In this document: positions 23,240-33,639 of the stretch, piece after piece
Numbering within the stretch: position 1 is the first letter of the stretch
Layout of the letters: each line of letters starts with the position of its first letter
Assembly: GCA_963082975.1 (NCBI GenBank)
Contig: OY720346.1
Location: forward strand, 72,965,267 to 73,029,266
DNA: 64,000 nucleotides
Source: Labia minor
Lineage: Eukaryota; Arthropoda; Insecta; Dermaptera; Spongiphoridae
Reading direction: 5' to 3'
Translations under genes and position numbers: made by a program
The notes under the pieces: generated by a model
The model's input: the letters and a program-made list of their open reading frames with translations, nothing else
Databases searched by the model: none
Told to the model about the DNA's origin: nothing

Positions 23240-23549
23240 CAATTACACTGTTTAAAAATAAATCTGAAATGATGACATCAATCAAAAATATGTCGTTATC
23301 GCGAAATACAGTTATGCGTAGAACAGAAGGAATGAGCCGAAATCTTGAAGACATTTTAAATGAAAATATTAATAAATGCCTTTTATTATCATTGCAGTTT
23401 GACGAATCTATGGACTATATCGGTACTGCACAATTATGTGTTTTTATTCGAATGGTTTTCGATGATATATATATGTTGGTTACAGAAGAATTATTAACTA
23501 TTATTCCACTGCATGATGATGATAAAAAGTTAAAAATCTATATTTTATA
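23240..23549 (+). pseudogene. hAT transposase pseudogene, N-terminal/catalytic part
   Basis: A 93-codon frame (23269-23550) contains LSLQFDESMDYIGTAQLCVF followed by IRMVFDDIYM and LLTIIPLH. This is the first catalytic-Asp region of hAT transposases of the ZBED5/FAM200-like branch (family knowledge). The true N-terminus and zinc-finger part are missing. The rest of the gene resumes at 25786 after 2.2 kb of unrelated DNA that includes HLE-1 copy 4. Non-functional. Confidence 0.8.
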
Positions 23550-23634
23550 AAATTTAATTTTTATTTGAATCTTTTCTAAAATTTATTAAACTTCATTTAA
23601 ATTAATAGGAATAAATAAATTTACAATAAATTTT

Positions 23635-23825
23635 TGATTGAGGGATGATTTCGGTGGTGACGCCGGTCAACGTCTTCCACTGGAAAGGGAATGGGAACTG
23701 ATTGCGCTCGAAGCACACCGGCAAGCAAGCAGGCAGGCCAGGAGGGAGGGTGGGTGGGGGGAGATGAGGTGGCGGGGGGTTCAACATGGCGGCAAATCTT
23801 TTCAATCTGTCAAAATTCAATAATT
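23635..23825. other. GC-rich insert inside the hAT pseudogene interval
   Basis: About 190 bp with GGGTGGGTGGGGGGAG and CATGGCGGC, much richer in GC than its flanks. Frames on both strands are composition-driven. Origin unknown. Confidence 0.35.
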
Positions 23826-24268
23826 AATATTTAATCAACGAAGCACCGTAAAATTATATAATAGTAGTGAAAATGAATCTACGTTTCATGATGAATCTAT
23901 TGGTATAGGTTTTATCTGTTGTTATGAGGCAAGATTTTTGTTGAACTGTAAAAATAAACCAATATTAAAATTAATTAAAAATTTCCATTTAATGATACAA
24001 AAAATCAATTTTATTTAGAATCTGGCTAAAATTATGGTCCATGGATTGGTCTTGGTCACAATTTATAAGATTTAGTCAAAAATTTTAATAAAATGAAAAA
24101 CATTGATTTGATTGGTTTTTCTAATTTTCCAAAACGTACTATAAATATGAGTTCCAAGTTTTTACTAATATGAAGCGTAGGAGAGGTGGGTCCTCTCAGA
24201 GGCACATAAGACATGTCTCACTCGTGAATATACGGGGTTTTGCTACTCGAAAAAGTGACGTAATCTGG

Positions 24269-24311
24269 ATATATTTGAATTAACCCCCTTCGGGGGTTAA
24301 TTCAAATATAT
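24269..24311. other. Perfect 20-bp hairpin
   Basis: ATATATTTGAATTAACCCCC (24269-24288), loop TTC, then its exact reverse complement (24292-24311). A second short perfect hairpin, GGAGACTC-TAAA-GAGTCTCC, follows at about 24317-24336. Neither belongs to a repeat family seen elsewhere in the window. Confidence 0.9.
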
Positions 24312-24370
24312 GTAAGGAGACTCTAAAGAGTCTCCTATAAGAGACAAGATTTCAATTTTTTTTTCTTTTT

Positions 24371-24625
24371 AATGAATCTATGCTAGATATTCTCCTTCAT
24401 CCAAATAAATTTGATTTTTTGAATGATCAGGGGGGGGGGGGAGAAAGAGTAAGGGAATGGATGGAAAGGCGTCAATGGGTAAAGGACATGATTCCTCCAG
24501 GTAGAAGAGGGATTTAGAAGAAATCATGAGCTCACGTGAGGGCAGGGACGCCAATCCCTGAAATAGAATTCTTTTCTACTGGTTTTATAGAAAAGAATCT
24601 ACCCGTTACCCAGGATATTTAAATT
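24371..24625 (+). pseudogene. Exon-like fragment of an unrecognised protein, copy 2
   Basis: Homologous to 22166-22357. The frame reads SMLDILLHPNKFDFLND, a poly-G run (24430-24441) that breaks alignment, REWMERRQWVKDMIPPGRRG, two in-frame stops, then GTPIPEIEFFSTGF and a stop after TQDI. The middle (WMERRQWVKDM) looks like real coding sequence and is missing from copy 1. Parent protein not recognised. It is preceded by a T-rich tract but lacks the AG of copy 1. It lies within the interval that splits the hAT pseudogene. Confidence 0.5.
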
Positions 24626-24861
24626 ATTTATTAAAAATTAATTTTATGTTATTACATCTTTTATATACCATATATTTATATATTTTTCTTATCCCGATAA
24701 TTTATATACTTTTTATCCAAGGGCTTCCATTTCTCAAAATACCGTTTAGTCCTAGACTACTCTACTCTACCCAAATTTCACCTCTACCTCCCCCTCCTCT
24801 CATATCTATTCCAAAATGAAGTATTTATTTTAATTGAAGTTATAAATTTAAATGAAAAATT

Positions 24862-25454
24862 AGCTGGAGTGTCTCCACTTGACTATCTCGCAATTTGAAT
24901 TGGATTAAATAACATAATATATTATATTTAAATTAAATTTAATTAATTATAAATTATAAATAATAAATATTAAACCAGCGCATGTTTGGCTTTTTGTTGA
25001 TGGCACCACGTCACGTGTTGGCGGATGATATTTGCAGTGTTAAAAAAATAATTCTGGTAATTTCAGCGAATCAATCAAGCTGAAATTCTATATATAGCAG
25101 TTTTATACAATTATTAATCATGTGAAAAATTATCAAACATATATCTTTATTTTTACGGTCACTTTAGAGGAAAAAAAATCAAAACGTTGTAGGTAATGAC
25201 CCTCTTCCGGTTGAGCTACATTTCTCAAAAGTTGATAGAAAACTATGAATTTTGAATAATGTCCATGTACCAAATTTCATCATTCTAGCTCAAACCGTTT
25301 TTGCGTAATCTTGTCTACATACATACACACACACACACAGACATTTTTCTCAACCTTAGTGAAAATGATTCAGGAACCTTCAAAACGTATAAAAACATCA
25401 AAATCTCAACATCGAAAATTTTCGTGATCGCAATACTATCTCTGGCGAGATAGT
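24862..25454 (-). mobile_element. HLE-1 copy 4, Helentron-like element
   Basis: Full-length reverse copy with intact 3' hairpin (CTGGAGTGTCTCCA) and intact 5' palindrome (ACTATCTC-TGGC-GAGATAGT). Very similar to copy 8 at 45909 across the whole length, so the burst looks recent. Inserted in the interval between the two halves of the hAT pseudogene. Confidence 0.8.
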
Positions 25455-25785
25455 AATAACAGTCCTTCCATTTACAATTTTTTTTTATTAATATTATTAT
25501 ATAATAATTAAAACTAACATATCTTTCATATATCTAAGAACATATATAAATATATTATTGATTTAACCTTTCTATATTTTAGTATTTGAGTATATAATTA
25601 ATAATATATAATTTTTTCCCATTTTTTAGCACTTTATTACAAACATATTATATATTTTAATTTTTTTATTCGTTGATCAAAAATAATATATATATAAAAT
25701 ATATTTATTTATTACATAATAAATAGATAATTATATTATTATATAAGATAAATATATAAAAATAAATTCAATTGAAATAAAACGA

Positions 25786-27066
25786 TTGAGTCAAGATTCA
25801 ACATTTCAATTCATACTTGTTCGCTCAATCAAATTGAAAGAGAACTCAATGAACTGTTACTTCATACTGATGTAAGATGGTTAAGTCGTGCTACATTTTT
25901 AGCAAGATTTAGAGAACTTCTGCCACAAATAACCTCAATCTCAACAATCTAAAGGTAATTCATATCCGCAATTAAATGATCTCGATCTTGCTTTTTTCTG
26001 TGATGTTACTATTAAATCAGAAGCTACAGGGTAAAGGTACAACAATAATAGATATGATTAGAATTTTGAAGTCATTTAAGGAAAAATTAAATATGCTTGC
26101 AAAATGCAACTAAAGCGTCGTGATTTAAAATCTGGCAGATGGATCTAAAAATAACAAGACTGTTGCTTACGGCAAATATGCTCATGTTATTAGAATGCTT
26201 CTAAATGAATTTGATAGAAGATTTCTCAAACAAAGTGAACTTGAAGATATTGCCTGTTTTTTATCTTACCCATTTAATGACATCGACGTTGAAAGTCTTT
26301 CTCAGAAACTTCACAATTTTCTTAATACTACAAATATAGCAGAATTAGAAGAAGAAATACTAAATCTTAAATCAATGGTTTCAGATAGCAGTTTTTGGAA
26401 ACTAATAAGCAAAGATAAATATCCAAATATTTGGAATGGTTGCTCGTTTCAATTCCTTCTTTGGCTCCACATATTTATGTGAATCCGCATTTTCTTATAT
26501 GAATGCGATCAAAACAAAACAGCGATCGCAAATAACGGATCTACATTTAGAGTCATGCTTAAGAATTGCTTTAAGTTCATATCAGCCAAATTTTGAGAAA
26601 CTTGCTTCTCTTATGCAATGCCAGGTTTCATCCAAAAAAAAATTGTACGCTTAAAATTTGTTTTGTTCGTATTTATTTCTTAACATTGTATTTTTTAAAA
26701 TTTTAATAAATATTGTTAGAATTCATAAAATATATCGTCGGCTTAGATTGCAAACCTGCTAACTCATATTCAGCATATTTTGCACAACTTTCTTAAAACT
26801 CATAAATTTTTTGCTTGTCACGTGATTTCAAATAAATAGGTGCATAATAGCGGTGTTTCATAGCCAATGTAAGGTGTTTTTCTCTTTGTAATAGTGTGAA
26901 AATGTAATTTTTGACCAAAAGTGGAGGTTTGCAATTAAAATCGGCGATATAACTTCTTTAATTATCTTCTAAAATTTTAAAATTATTTGCCCATATCTAT
27001 AGTCGACCGCAGACTATATTTTATTGAAAAAGTAGCCCCTAAAAGATAAAAGTTTGGCCACACCTG
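25786..27066 (+). pseudogene. hAT transposase pseudogene, C-terminal part and 3' end
   Basis: Conceptual translation gives LLHTDVRWLSRATFLARFRE (about 25856-25915), DLAFFCDVTIKS (about 25982-26015), MQLKRRDLKSG (about 26100), a 95-codon frame at 26195-26482, then, after a +1 frameshift near 26440, GSTYLCESAFSYMNAIKTKQ followed by the HLESCLRIALSSY block to 26655. The last block is the hAT dimerisation domain. The noncoding tail ends at GTTTGGCCACACCTG (27052-27066), a hAT-type right terminus. The matching left terminus is not found upstream of 23240, so the element is truncated. Several stops and frameshifts. Confidence 0.85.
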
Positions 27067-28205
27067 CTATATATATATATGTACATTACCACAAATTGGA
27101 AGTAATACATTTTATCAAAAGAGAGAAATTGGAGTATAATGAAGCTTTTTTTTTAAACATATATTAAAAAATATTACCAGCTATAAAAATTCACAAGACA
27201 ATTTTAGTCCTAACTTATTTGTTTATATATGCATATCAGGGAATATACTTCAACAAGATAAAGTGGAAAAGACGATGATCCAAAAACAGCAGACAGAGTC
27301 CCAGGGTGATATTTGTCTCGTTCTATTCAATGGCCCTATCTATCAATATCATTAGATATATATTGAAGGGTTATAATAGAAAACTATCTCTTTCAATATT
27401 CGAAATAATATATACGTGAATGAGAATAGGGAAAAAGTATCACTAGGGCCATTTGTCACCAGTCTATTCATAATATTGATCAAAAAAATAAGGTCAAGTA
27501 AAAAAAAAATATCATAAATAGTGGACAAAAATTGGCAGAGTTTAGCATGAGAAGAAGAAAGGAGGAGGAAAGCAAACATAAGACACAAAAGAAATTTTTA
27601 AGAATATTTTTTAAAAATACTGTCACACTAAATTATAAATTATTTTTTGAAAACGTTTTTTTCTTATTTTATTCAGGTGCGTATCTAGAATAAAAATAAA
27701 TTAATAAAAAAAAAAAACTTAAGGTAGTTTGTTACTGGCATTCCGAAGTCAAAAAAATAACTTTTTTTTTTTTTTATAAATAATTATCCAAAGCATGCTA
27801 TAATAATTAATGAAAATTCTCATAAGAATTTATTCGATTCAATTTAATACTAGTTATAATTAAATAATTATAATAATGTAAAAATAAAATATTAATTGAC
27901 TAGTACTCAGCTGTCACATTAAATGATTTTTAGGTTGGAATTTGAACTATAATAAAGTATAATCAGTGGCGCAACCAGGGGGGTTTAGGGTTTTAACCCC
28001 CCTCCCCCCAGGAGAGAAAAAAAATTCAAATTGCTATATATTATATAACATTATGTACAGTACATAATGTACTATATTACAAATAGAAAAGAAAAAATAT
28101 AATCCTCCATTTTATTTAAAAAAAAAAAAATTCTTAAAGTATAACTTAGTGTAAGTTTATTTTATTTTAAAAAAATTTTAATAAAAATAAAAATTGCTTA
28201 TTTTT
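27067..28205. other. AT-rich spacer with a solo transposon end
   Basis: No gene. At 27965-28015 a GC-rich end (CAGTGGCGCAACCAGGGGGG, then a CCCC/GGGG stretch) looks like one terminus of a DNA transposon without its partner. AT microsatellite near 27070. Confidence 0.5.
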
Positions 28206-28640
28206 ACAATCTCGCCAGAGATAGTATTGCGATCACGAAAATTTTCGATGTTGAGATTTTGATGTTTTTATACGTTTTGAAGGTTCCTGAATCATTTTCA
28301 CTAAGGTTGAGAAAAATGTCTGTGTGTGTGTGTGTGTGTATGTATGTGTGTGTGTGTATGTATGTAGGCAAGATTACGCAAAAAACGGTTTGAGCTAGAA
28401 TGATGAAATTTGGTACATGGACATTATTCAAAATTCATAGTTTTCTATCAACTTTTGAGAAATGTAGGTCAACCGGAAGAGGGTCATTACCTACAACTTT
28501 GTGAATTTTTTTTCTTCTTAAATGACCGTAAAAATAAAGATATATGTTTAATAATTTTTCACATAATTAAAAATTATATAAAACTGCTATATATAGAATT
28601 TCAGCTTGATTGAACCGCTGAAAATACCAGAATTAATTTA
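28206..28640 (+). mobile_element. HLE-1 copy 5, 3'-truncated
   Basis: Intact 5' palindrome region (one mutation: ACAATCTC), long GT microsatellite at about 28318-28365, and core blocks up to ACCAGAATTAATTT. The CACGTG block, AT-rich part and 3' hairpin are missing. Confidence 0.7.
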
Positions 28641-29648
28641 AAATATAGGGCCAAGTTTGAGTAACAAATCAAATCGTTTTTAAAAATTATTGTCTGTGAA
28701 TATAAAAAATTATAAAATCATTTTTATTATAAAAATAAATTAATATTTTAGTTTTAAAATTTCCCAAAAAAAAAAAAAATAAAAATATTTTAAAGTGAAA
28801 GAATTAATTATTAAAACATAAAGTCAATTCAATATAATCATTTTATTATTATTATTATTATTATTATTTTATTTATTTATTTTATTTTTTCTCTGTGTCA
28901 ATTTTACTTGGATTGAATATAATAATTGGACATGAAGGAGATATTGATTGATACTCACCCATATAATATTTTTCCCCTCTTGTTTTTGAACTTTTTTGAT
29001 TGATTTTCAGCTTGATTCATTTTCAAATATTTAATATACAATCTAAAAACAAAATAAAGATTAAATTTTGAAAAAAAAAAACGAAGAAAAAATAATATTT
29101 ATTATATATTAATAAAGTATTAGCAAAGCTAATATGATCTATTCTATCATGTCTAACAATCTACAAGTTACTTTAAAAAAAAAAAATTAAAATATCAGTA
29201 ATTATGGAAATATAATTTTAAAAAAAGAGATTGTCAATATCTAATAATAAAATTAGCATTAGTTGATTTTAGAGAATCGTGATTCAATTTCCAAACTGAA
29301 CTTTGCCTTTAATATAAAAGATAACTATCAGTTTGGCAGAACAGATGAATTTTCCACTGTACTAGTTCAGGCAGGTATTACGGTACTTAATCTTATCTCT
29401 ATACCACCCCTTCCACACCACCTTCTCTTTGATCTAATTAAATTTGAGAATATATAATATATTTTATTTTTTTGTAAGCAAGAATAATTATATTATAAAA
29501 AAATTCTGAGACTACTTATATACTTATATATAATAAATATTTAAATATTAAATTTTAATAAACAGAGCATGATGATCTAATCGATCCAAGTAAGATTATT
29601 ATAATGGTTAAAACGAAATATACCTTTCGTTTCAGTTATAAAAAAAAT
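28641..29648. other. AT-rich spacer with a possible cryptic exon-like stretch
   Basis: Mostly low complexity, with a TTA run near 28845. 29265-29375 has a short open stretch (NRDSISKLNFAFNIKDNYQF) between a TTTTAG and a GGCAG-GTATTA. It has exon-like signals but no recognisable domain. Confidence 0.3.
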
Positions 29649-29666
29649 AAGGAAAGTATATATAAA

Positions 29667-29872
29667 AAAACGTCTGACTTGTACGTCCTAGGCAAGGACA
29701 ACGCCTATCAAACCGATTATATCAATGAGGTGTCCTATGATCAGTAGAACGGGTCCTCTCAACCTTTACCTTGATTTTCTTGATCGGAGGCACTACTTTT
29801 TATCAAGTAGGTATTCCCCAATGTTGATCCCGGAAGCTGGGTTGACTCCATCCCATAGACCCCAGCTAGAGA
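29667..29872 (-). mobile_element. SINE copy, 5'-truncated, with 18-bp target duplication
   Basis: Reverse copy of the SINE at 56443, lacking its tRNA-like head. Flanked by the exact 18-bp direct repeat AAGGAAAGTATATATAAA (29649-29666 and 29873-29890). The A-run at the left is a short T tail on the minus strand. Long target duplications and 5' truncation fit LINE-machinery retrotransposition. Confidence 0.85.
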
Positions 29873-29943
29873 AAGGAAAGTATATATAAATCTTTGAATT
29901 TGTATAATTATAAGATTGATGATGATTATTTGTATATTATTTT

Positions 29944-30565
29944 AAGTACCTGGGTCACCGAGCCGCCGCTCGGTCATTAAAAATAATTATTCCTTATTAT
30001 TGGGTTTGGCTGACAATATTAATAACCGGTTCACCGAACCACCGTTCAAATAATTTAAAAGAACATAAATTTAAAAAAAAATAGTCATAAAACATACACC
30101 CCTTAAACGTACGAATGAATGGAATGAGAGAAATACAGAAAAGTATGACCTGTAGATATAACATAATATATATTTGGTAATTTGATTTTATTTATATTTA
30201 TAATATTTTGTATTTAAGAAACAAATCCGAAACAATTTCAAAAAATTTAAAAATACCCATTTATGCACTGGAAAAAATAGATATGGTTATAAAATAAATA
30301 TTTTTAATTTAATTTTATTCATAATATATTTTGTATTTAAGGAAGCGCTGCCTGGCGAAGTTGGTGACTTCATTTAAAATTCCTATTTTAATTTAAGAAA
30401 AAACTAATAAAGATGATTTTCCCGAGTCTGAAACCAATTCAGATTGATTGTTCTTTATAAAATTTATCTATGGTGTGAATTTCAAAAAAAAAAATCCTTC
30501 GAGCGGTTTAATATTTCAAAAATACAAATATATATACAATTTTTGCTAGTATATAATAAGATAAG
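29944..30565 (+). repeat. Family D interspersed repeat, copy 2
   Basis: Starts AGTACCTGGGTCACCGAGCC and matches 1135-1637 throughout, with an extra block near 30225-30330 holding a second TTTTGTATTTAAGGAAGCGC unit. Ends in an ATATATAC-rich tail. No coding sequence. Confidence 0.65.
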
Positions 30566-31123
30566 ATGAATATATATAATAATAATATATATATTATTTA
30601 TATTGATGATAGATTAATGTTCTTGAAAAAAAATTAAAATAAAAATCCTTATATAACATAAAATATTTATTTAAAATTACTTAATAAAATCATACTTTTA
30701 TAATATTTATAATATTTTAAAAATGTATATATATATATATATATATATGTTTGCTTTCAAATATTTAATTAATGTTTTAATTAATACAGAAACTTTAAAG
30801 ATCTAATATTTTTACATTCCTTTTATTGTATTGCCTCTGATTCTTCCTAAACAAAACCGCAACGTGGCGAAAAGGAGGAGTAAAATCAGGACTTAAATTG
30901 GAATTTAAGGAATTTCTATAATTAGGATTTGAAGGATGATAAGATTCCATTGCCCGGAGTGGTGGAAGGAAATTCCACGCTTGATCCCTTAACTTAAACA
31001 TCAGTCAGCTGTTGGTTCTAATTTCCTTTCACTACCCCGAGAAAAGGCATCGCTTTATAAAATTGACAAAGATATTTTCTAATGACTATCAAATGTACGT
31101 TCCATGTACACCCATCAGTTCTA
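30566..31123. other. Spacer with AT microsatellite and a unique patch
   Basis: An AT run lies at 30727-30748. 30790-31060 has more balanced composition and is single-copy here. The 68-codon minus-strand frame (30795-31001) shows no domain. Confidence 0.45.
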
Positions 31124-31344
31124 CAGGGTGGCGCAGATTCATCGGGTGGTTTTAAACTACTTGTCAAACTGTCAATTTTAAAGATATTGGATTGCAATAA
31201 AGTGCAAAACGTTACAATGGAAGTTTATTAACAAAAAATTAGTTAGTTTTTAAAAATTACATCCATTACGGGAAATCAAACGGCCAGGGAACAGAGCGCG
31301 TACATATGAACCATATATTGTCTATGTCGTAATTGTTCTCTTCA

Positions 31345-31805
31345 TTTGAGCACATTATTTACAAGTGCCCTTTATATAGTGGTATTCGAGATCGCCTGAA
31401 TATAGACGAGAGTATTCCTTGGACACAGTTGCTGAGACCTTTCAAACCAGGAGAGTTGTACAGATTATATTTTATGATTGGGGGTTCCCTCAGATTGAGG
31501 TCGTTTGTTCTGAATGACTGGTGGGATGGATGTTGTGGTGTTTTTTGTTAATATGTGTTGGTCTTGTCTGTATGGTGGTGGTGGTTTTTGGGTATTGGTG
31601 CTCTGTTGGTTTTGTTTGGGGTGTATGAAGAGGATTTTCTCTGGCGGATGATTATATCGAGATACCGAATGAGAAGATACGTTTCAAGAAAGAAAACGAC
31701 ATCAAGGAAGTTGGTAGATGAACTTTAAAAAATTGTTATGTTTTCAAAAATTGTTATGTAATACCGAATGCGGCTGTATGCATTTGAGAAATAAATAAAA
31801 TAAAT
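31345..31805 (+). mobile_element. 5'-truncated LINE 3' end with 14-bp target duplication
   Basis: Flanked by the exact direct repeat AATTGTTCTCTTCA (31331-31344 and 31806-31819). A frame from the first bases reads FEHIIYKCPLYSGIRDRLN and continues to a stop at about 31551. This is the Cys-containing end of an ORF2 protein as in R1/Jockey-type LINEs (family knowledge). A 3' UTR of about 240 bp ends in an AAATAAATAAAATAAAT tail. Inserted into the mariner element. Confidence 0.85.
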
Positions 31806-31956
31806 AATTGTTCTCTTCAAGTTGTGGGAGGAGAAATTCTTCAATCATGTTCACATAACGCTGCAAATTAACAGTGATTTCCATTGGCCCCCTCGCTCAC
31901 CGGACCTCACGGTGTGACTTTTTCTTATGGGGCTATTTAAAAGTAAGGGTCTACAT

Positions 31957-32282
31957 AAGGGGTGGGCAACCCGCGGCCCGCGTGCACAAAAACTGCGGCC
32001 CGCGAACATATTTAAAATTTATATGATGGCCGGCCCTTATTCAAATGTTTTAATGATCTCCTTATTTAAAATATTGAGTTATTTCTAATGACATTCATTA
32101 CTAAAGTAAATAACATACCAAAAACATCATTTTTTGTCAATTCTGGTTATTTTATGATAAATTTTCTTCACCGTTTTCTGAAAACATAATTTTTATTTAC
32201 CTACAAAGCCAATGTTAATGACCCGCTTAAGTTTGGTTGTTTTCAATTTTGGCCCGCATTACAAAAAGGTTGCTCATCCCTG
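31957..32282 (+). mobile_element. hAT MITE, 326 bp, inside the mariner element
   Basis: Ends AAGGGGTGGGCAACC and GGTTGCTCATCCCTG are imperfect inverted repeats. Flanked by the exact 8-bp duplication GTCTACAT (31949-31956 and 32283-32290), which lies within the transposase codons. Interior has GCGGCCCGCG-type sequence and no open frame. Removing it rejoins the transposase reading frame region. Confidence 0.9.
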
Positions 32283-32417
32283 GTCTACATGAACAAATCC
32301 CGGACCATTCAGGAGTTGAAGGCAGCAATTCACAACGAAATCACATCAATTCCTGGAGATGTGTTTGACCGGGCAATGCGGAATGTTAATTACTACTAAT
32401 TTTTACTTTCACTTACC

Positions 32418-32426
<9 letters not shown>

Positions 32427-32460
<34 letters not shown>
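32427..32460. repeat. (AT)n microsatellite
   Basis: Dinucleotide AT run within the right half of the mariner element. Confidence 0.9.
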
Positions 32461-32464
<4 letters not shown>

Positions 32465-33139
32465 TAAGGGGAAGTAATTCGATTTTTAGTTTTCAACGGA
32501 GTCCAAAAAACATAGTCCCGCAAAATGGTCTGTGTGTGTGTCTGTGTGTAATGGATGATTCTAGCTCAGAAACGAGAAGCTGTCCGAAACTGAAACTTCG
32601 TATTTAGAATAGGTATATACCCGGGATGTTACAGCAACTTTTTCGTTAAAATCAGTTGACCCGAAGTGCCACTTTACATCATTGATTTTACACTTTTTTG
32701 CGGTTTTCTCCAAAACGGCTCTAACGATTTTGATTAAACTCGCTATATGGATGTTAAATTAAGTGATCTATAATATGAGTTTGGTGTTATCCACGTGGAA
32801 ATTCTTTGAGTGGGCTTTAATGACAAATTTTCAAAATGGCTTCCTCTAAAGTACCATTAATTTTTATAATTAAAAAAAAATATAACCATTTTACATTGTT
32901 AATATTAATAAATATTGATAAATGCAAACTTGATAATTTACTTTAGAGGAAAATTTGGAAAAAAGAACAGTTTGACAAGTAGTTAAAAACCACCCGATCC
33001 ATCTGCGCCATCCTGTATTTGAATTTCAAAACTTATTACTAATAAGTTTTGAAATTCTCTTCCAGCTCATTTGTCCAATGATATTTTTTAGGTAAATTAC
33101 TTACGTTTAACATCAATTTACTAAAAAGCATAAGAACTT

Positions 33140-33515
33140 CCTATTTGCAAGCTCTTTTAATAGTCCACCATTAAATCCGAGCTGTGCCAGTTTGTTTCAT
33201 TTGCATCCTTGTCATCATGCAATCCTATCAACAAGTCTGAAATAGAATGTGCCCCCATCAGTATTATCCATCCGGGATGGTGTCTTCGGCTGCCCCATAT
33301 GGCCTTACCAAGGCTAACGTTGTTTGATGGAGGGATGTTTTGCATTTGCACTCCAATTAGCCAATATGATGGATCTGACAGTAAATTAACGAGGGAACAT
33401 TTTCCACGGGTTATTTCCGCGACATGAATAATTGCATAATGTGATTTTAAGCGTCGACCCTCACATGCCAAAAGCAGCCTGGTTAATTACCCGGCCACCC
33501 CCTTGTGCTTACGTC
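33140..33515. promoter_or_regulatory. Candidate conserved noncoding element
   Basis: Balanced-composition, apparently single-copy DNA. It contains a POU-type octamer ATTTGCAT (33199-33206), a TAATTGCATAATG stretch (about 33427-33439) and TTAATTACC-type homeodomain cores near 33483. Overlapping frames on both strands have no domains. An enhancer is a guess from composition and motifs. Confidence 0.3.
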
Positions 33516-33544
33516 TTCCGGTACGTTGTTCATTTCAAAACCCC

Positions 33545-33625
33545 TCTTTCTTCACTCTCTTTCTCACTCTCATGTTTATTTTTTTCTTTTTTTTTCTTTT
33601 TTTTTTCTTCTTCTTTTTTCTTTAC
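33545..33625. repeat. Polypyrimidine (CT/T) tract
   Basis: CTCTTTCTCACTCTC followed by TTTTTTCTTCTTCTT-type runs. Low complexity; frames through it are Phe/Ser-rich artefacts. Confidence 0.8.
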
Positions 33626-33639
33626 ATTTAATTATACAT

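Larger units (their letters stand above)
31124..33015 (+). mobile_element. Tc1/mariner-type element, degenerate, with nested insertions
   Basis: Inverted termini CAGGGTGGCGCAGATTCATC (left) and a right end whose complement is CAGGATGGCGCAGATGGATC, within a TIR of about 45 bp. TA lies at both edges (31122-31123 and 33016-33017). A transposase remnant on the plus strand reads a WPPRSPDL motif, CDFFLWGYLK, then SRTIQELKAAIHNEI, split by a hAT MITE. The LINE fragment at 31345-31805 interrupts it further upstream. 32400-32990 holds an AT run and sequence not assigned to the transposase. Dead. Confidence 0.8.

Noticed and set aside
28204-28431. A recurrent frame of about 70 codons across HLE-1 copies (NLSENDSGTFKTYKNIKIS on one strand, ITKIFDVEILMFLYVLKVPE on the other), which might be a conserved small protein
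   Set aside because: The frame recurs because the DNA is repeated. Both strands are open, stops and frameshifts differ between copies, and the microsatellite runs through it.
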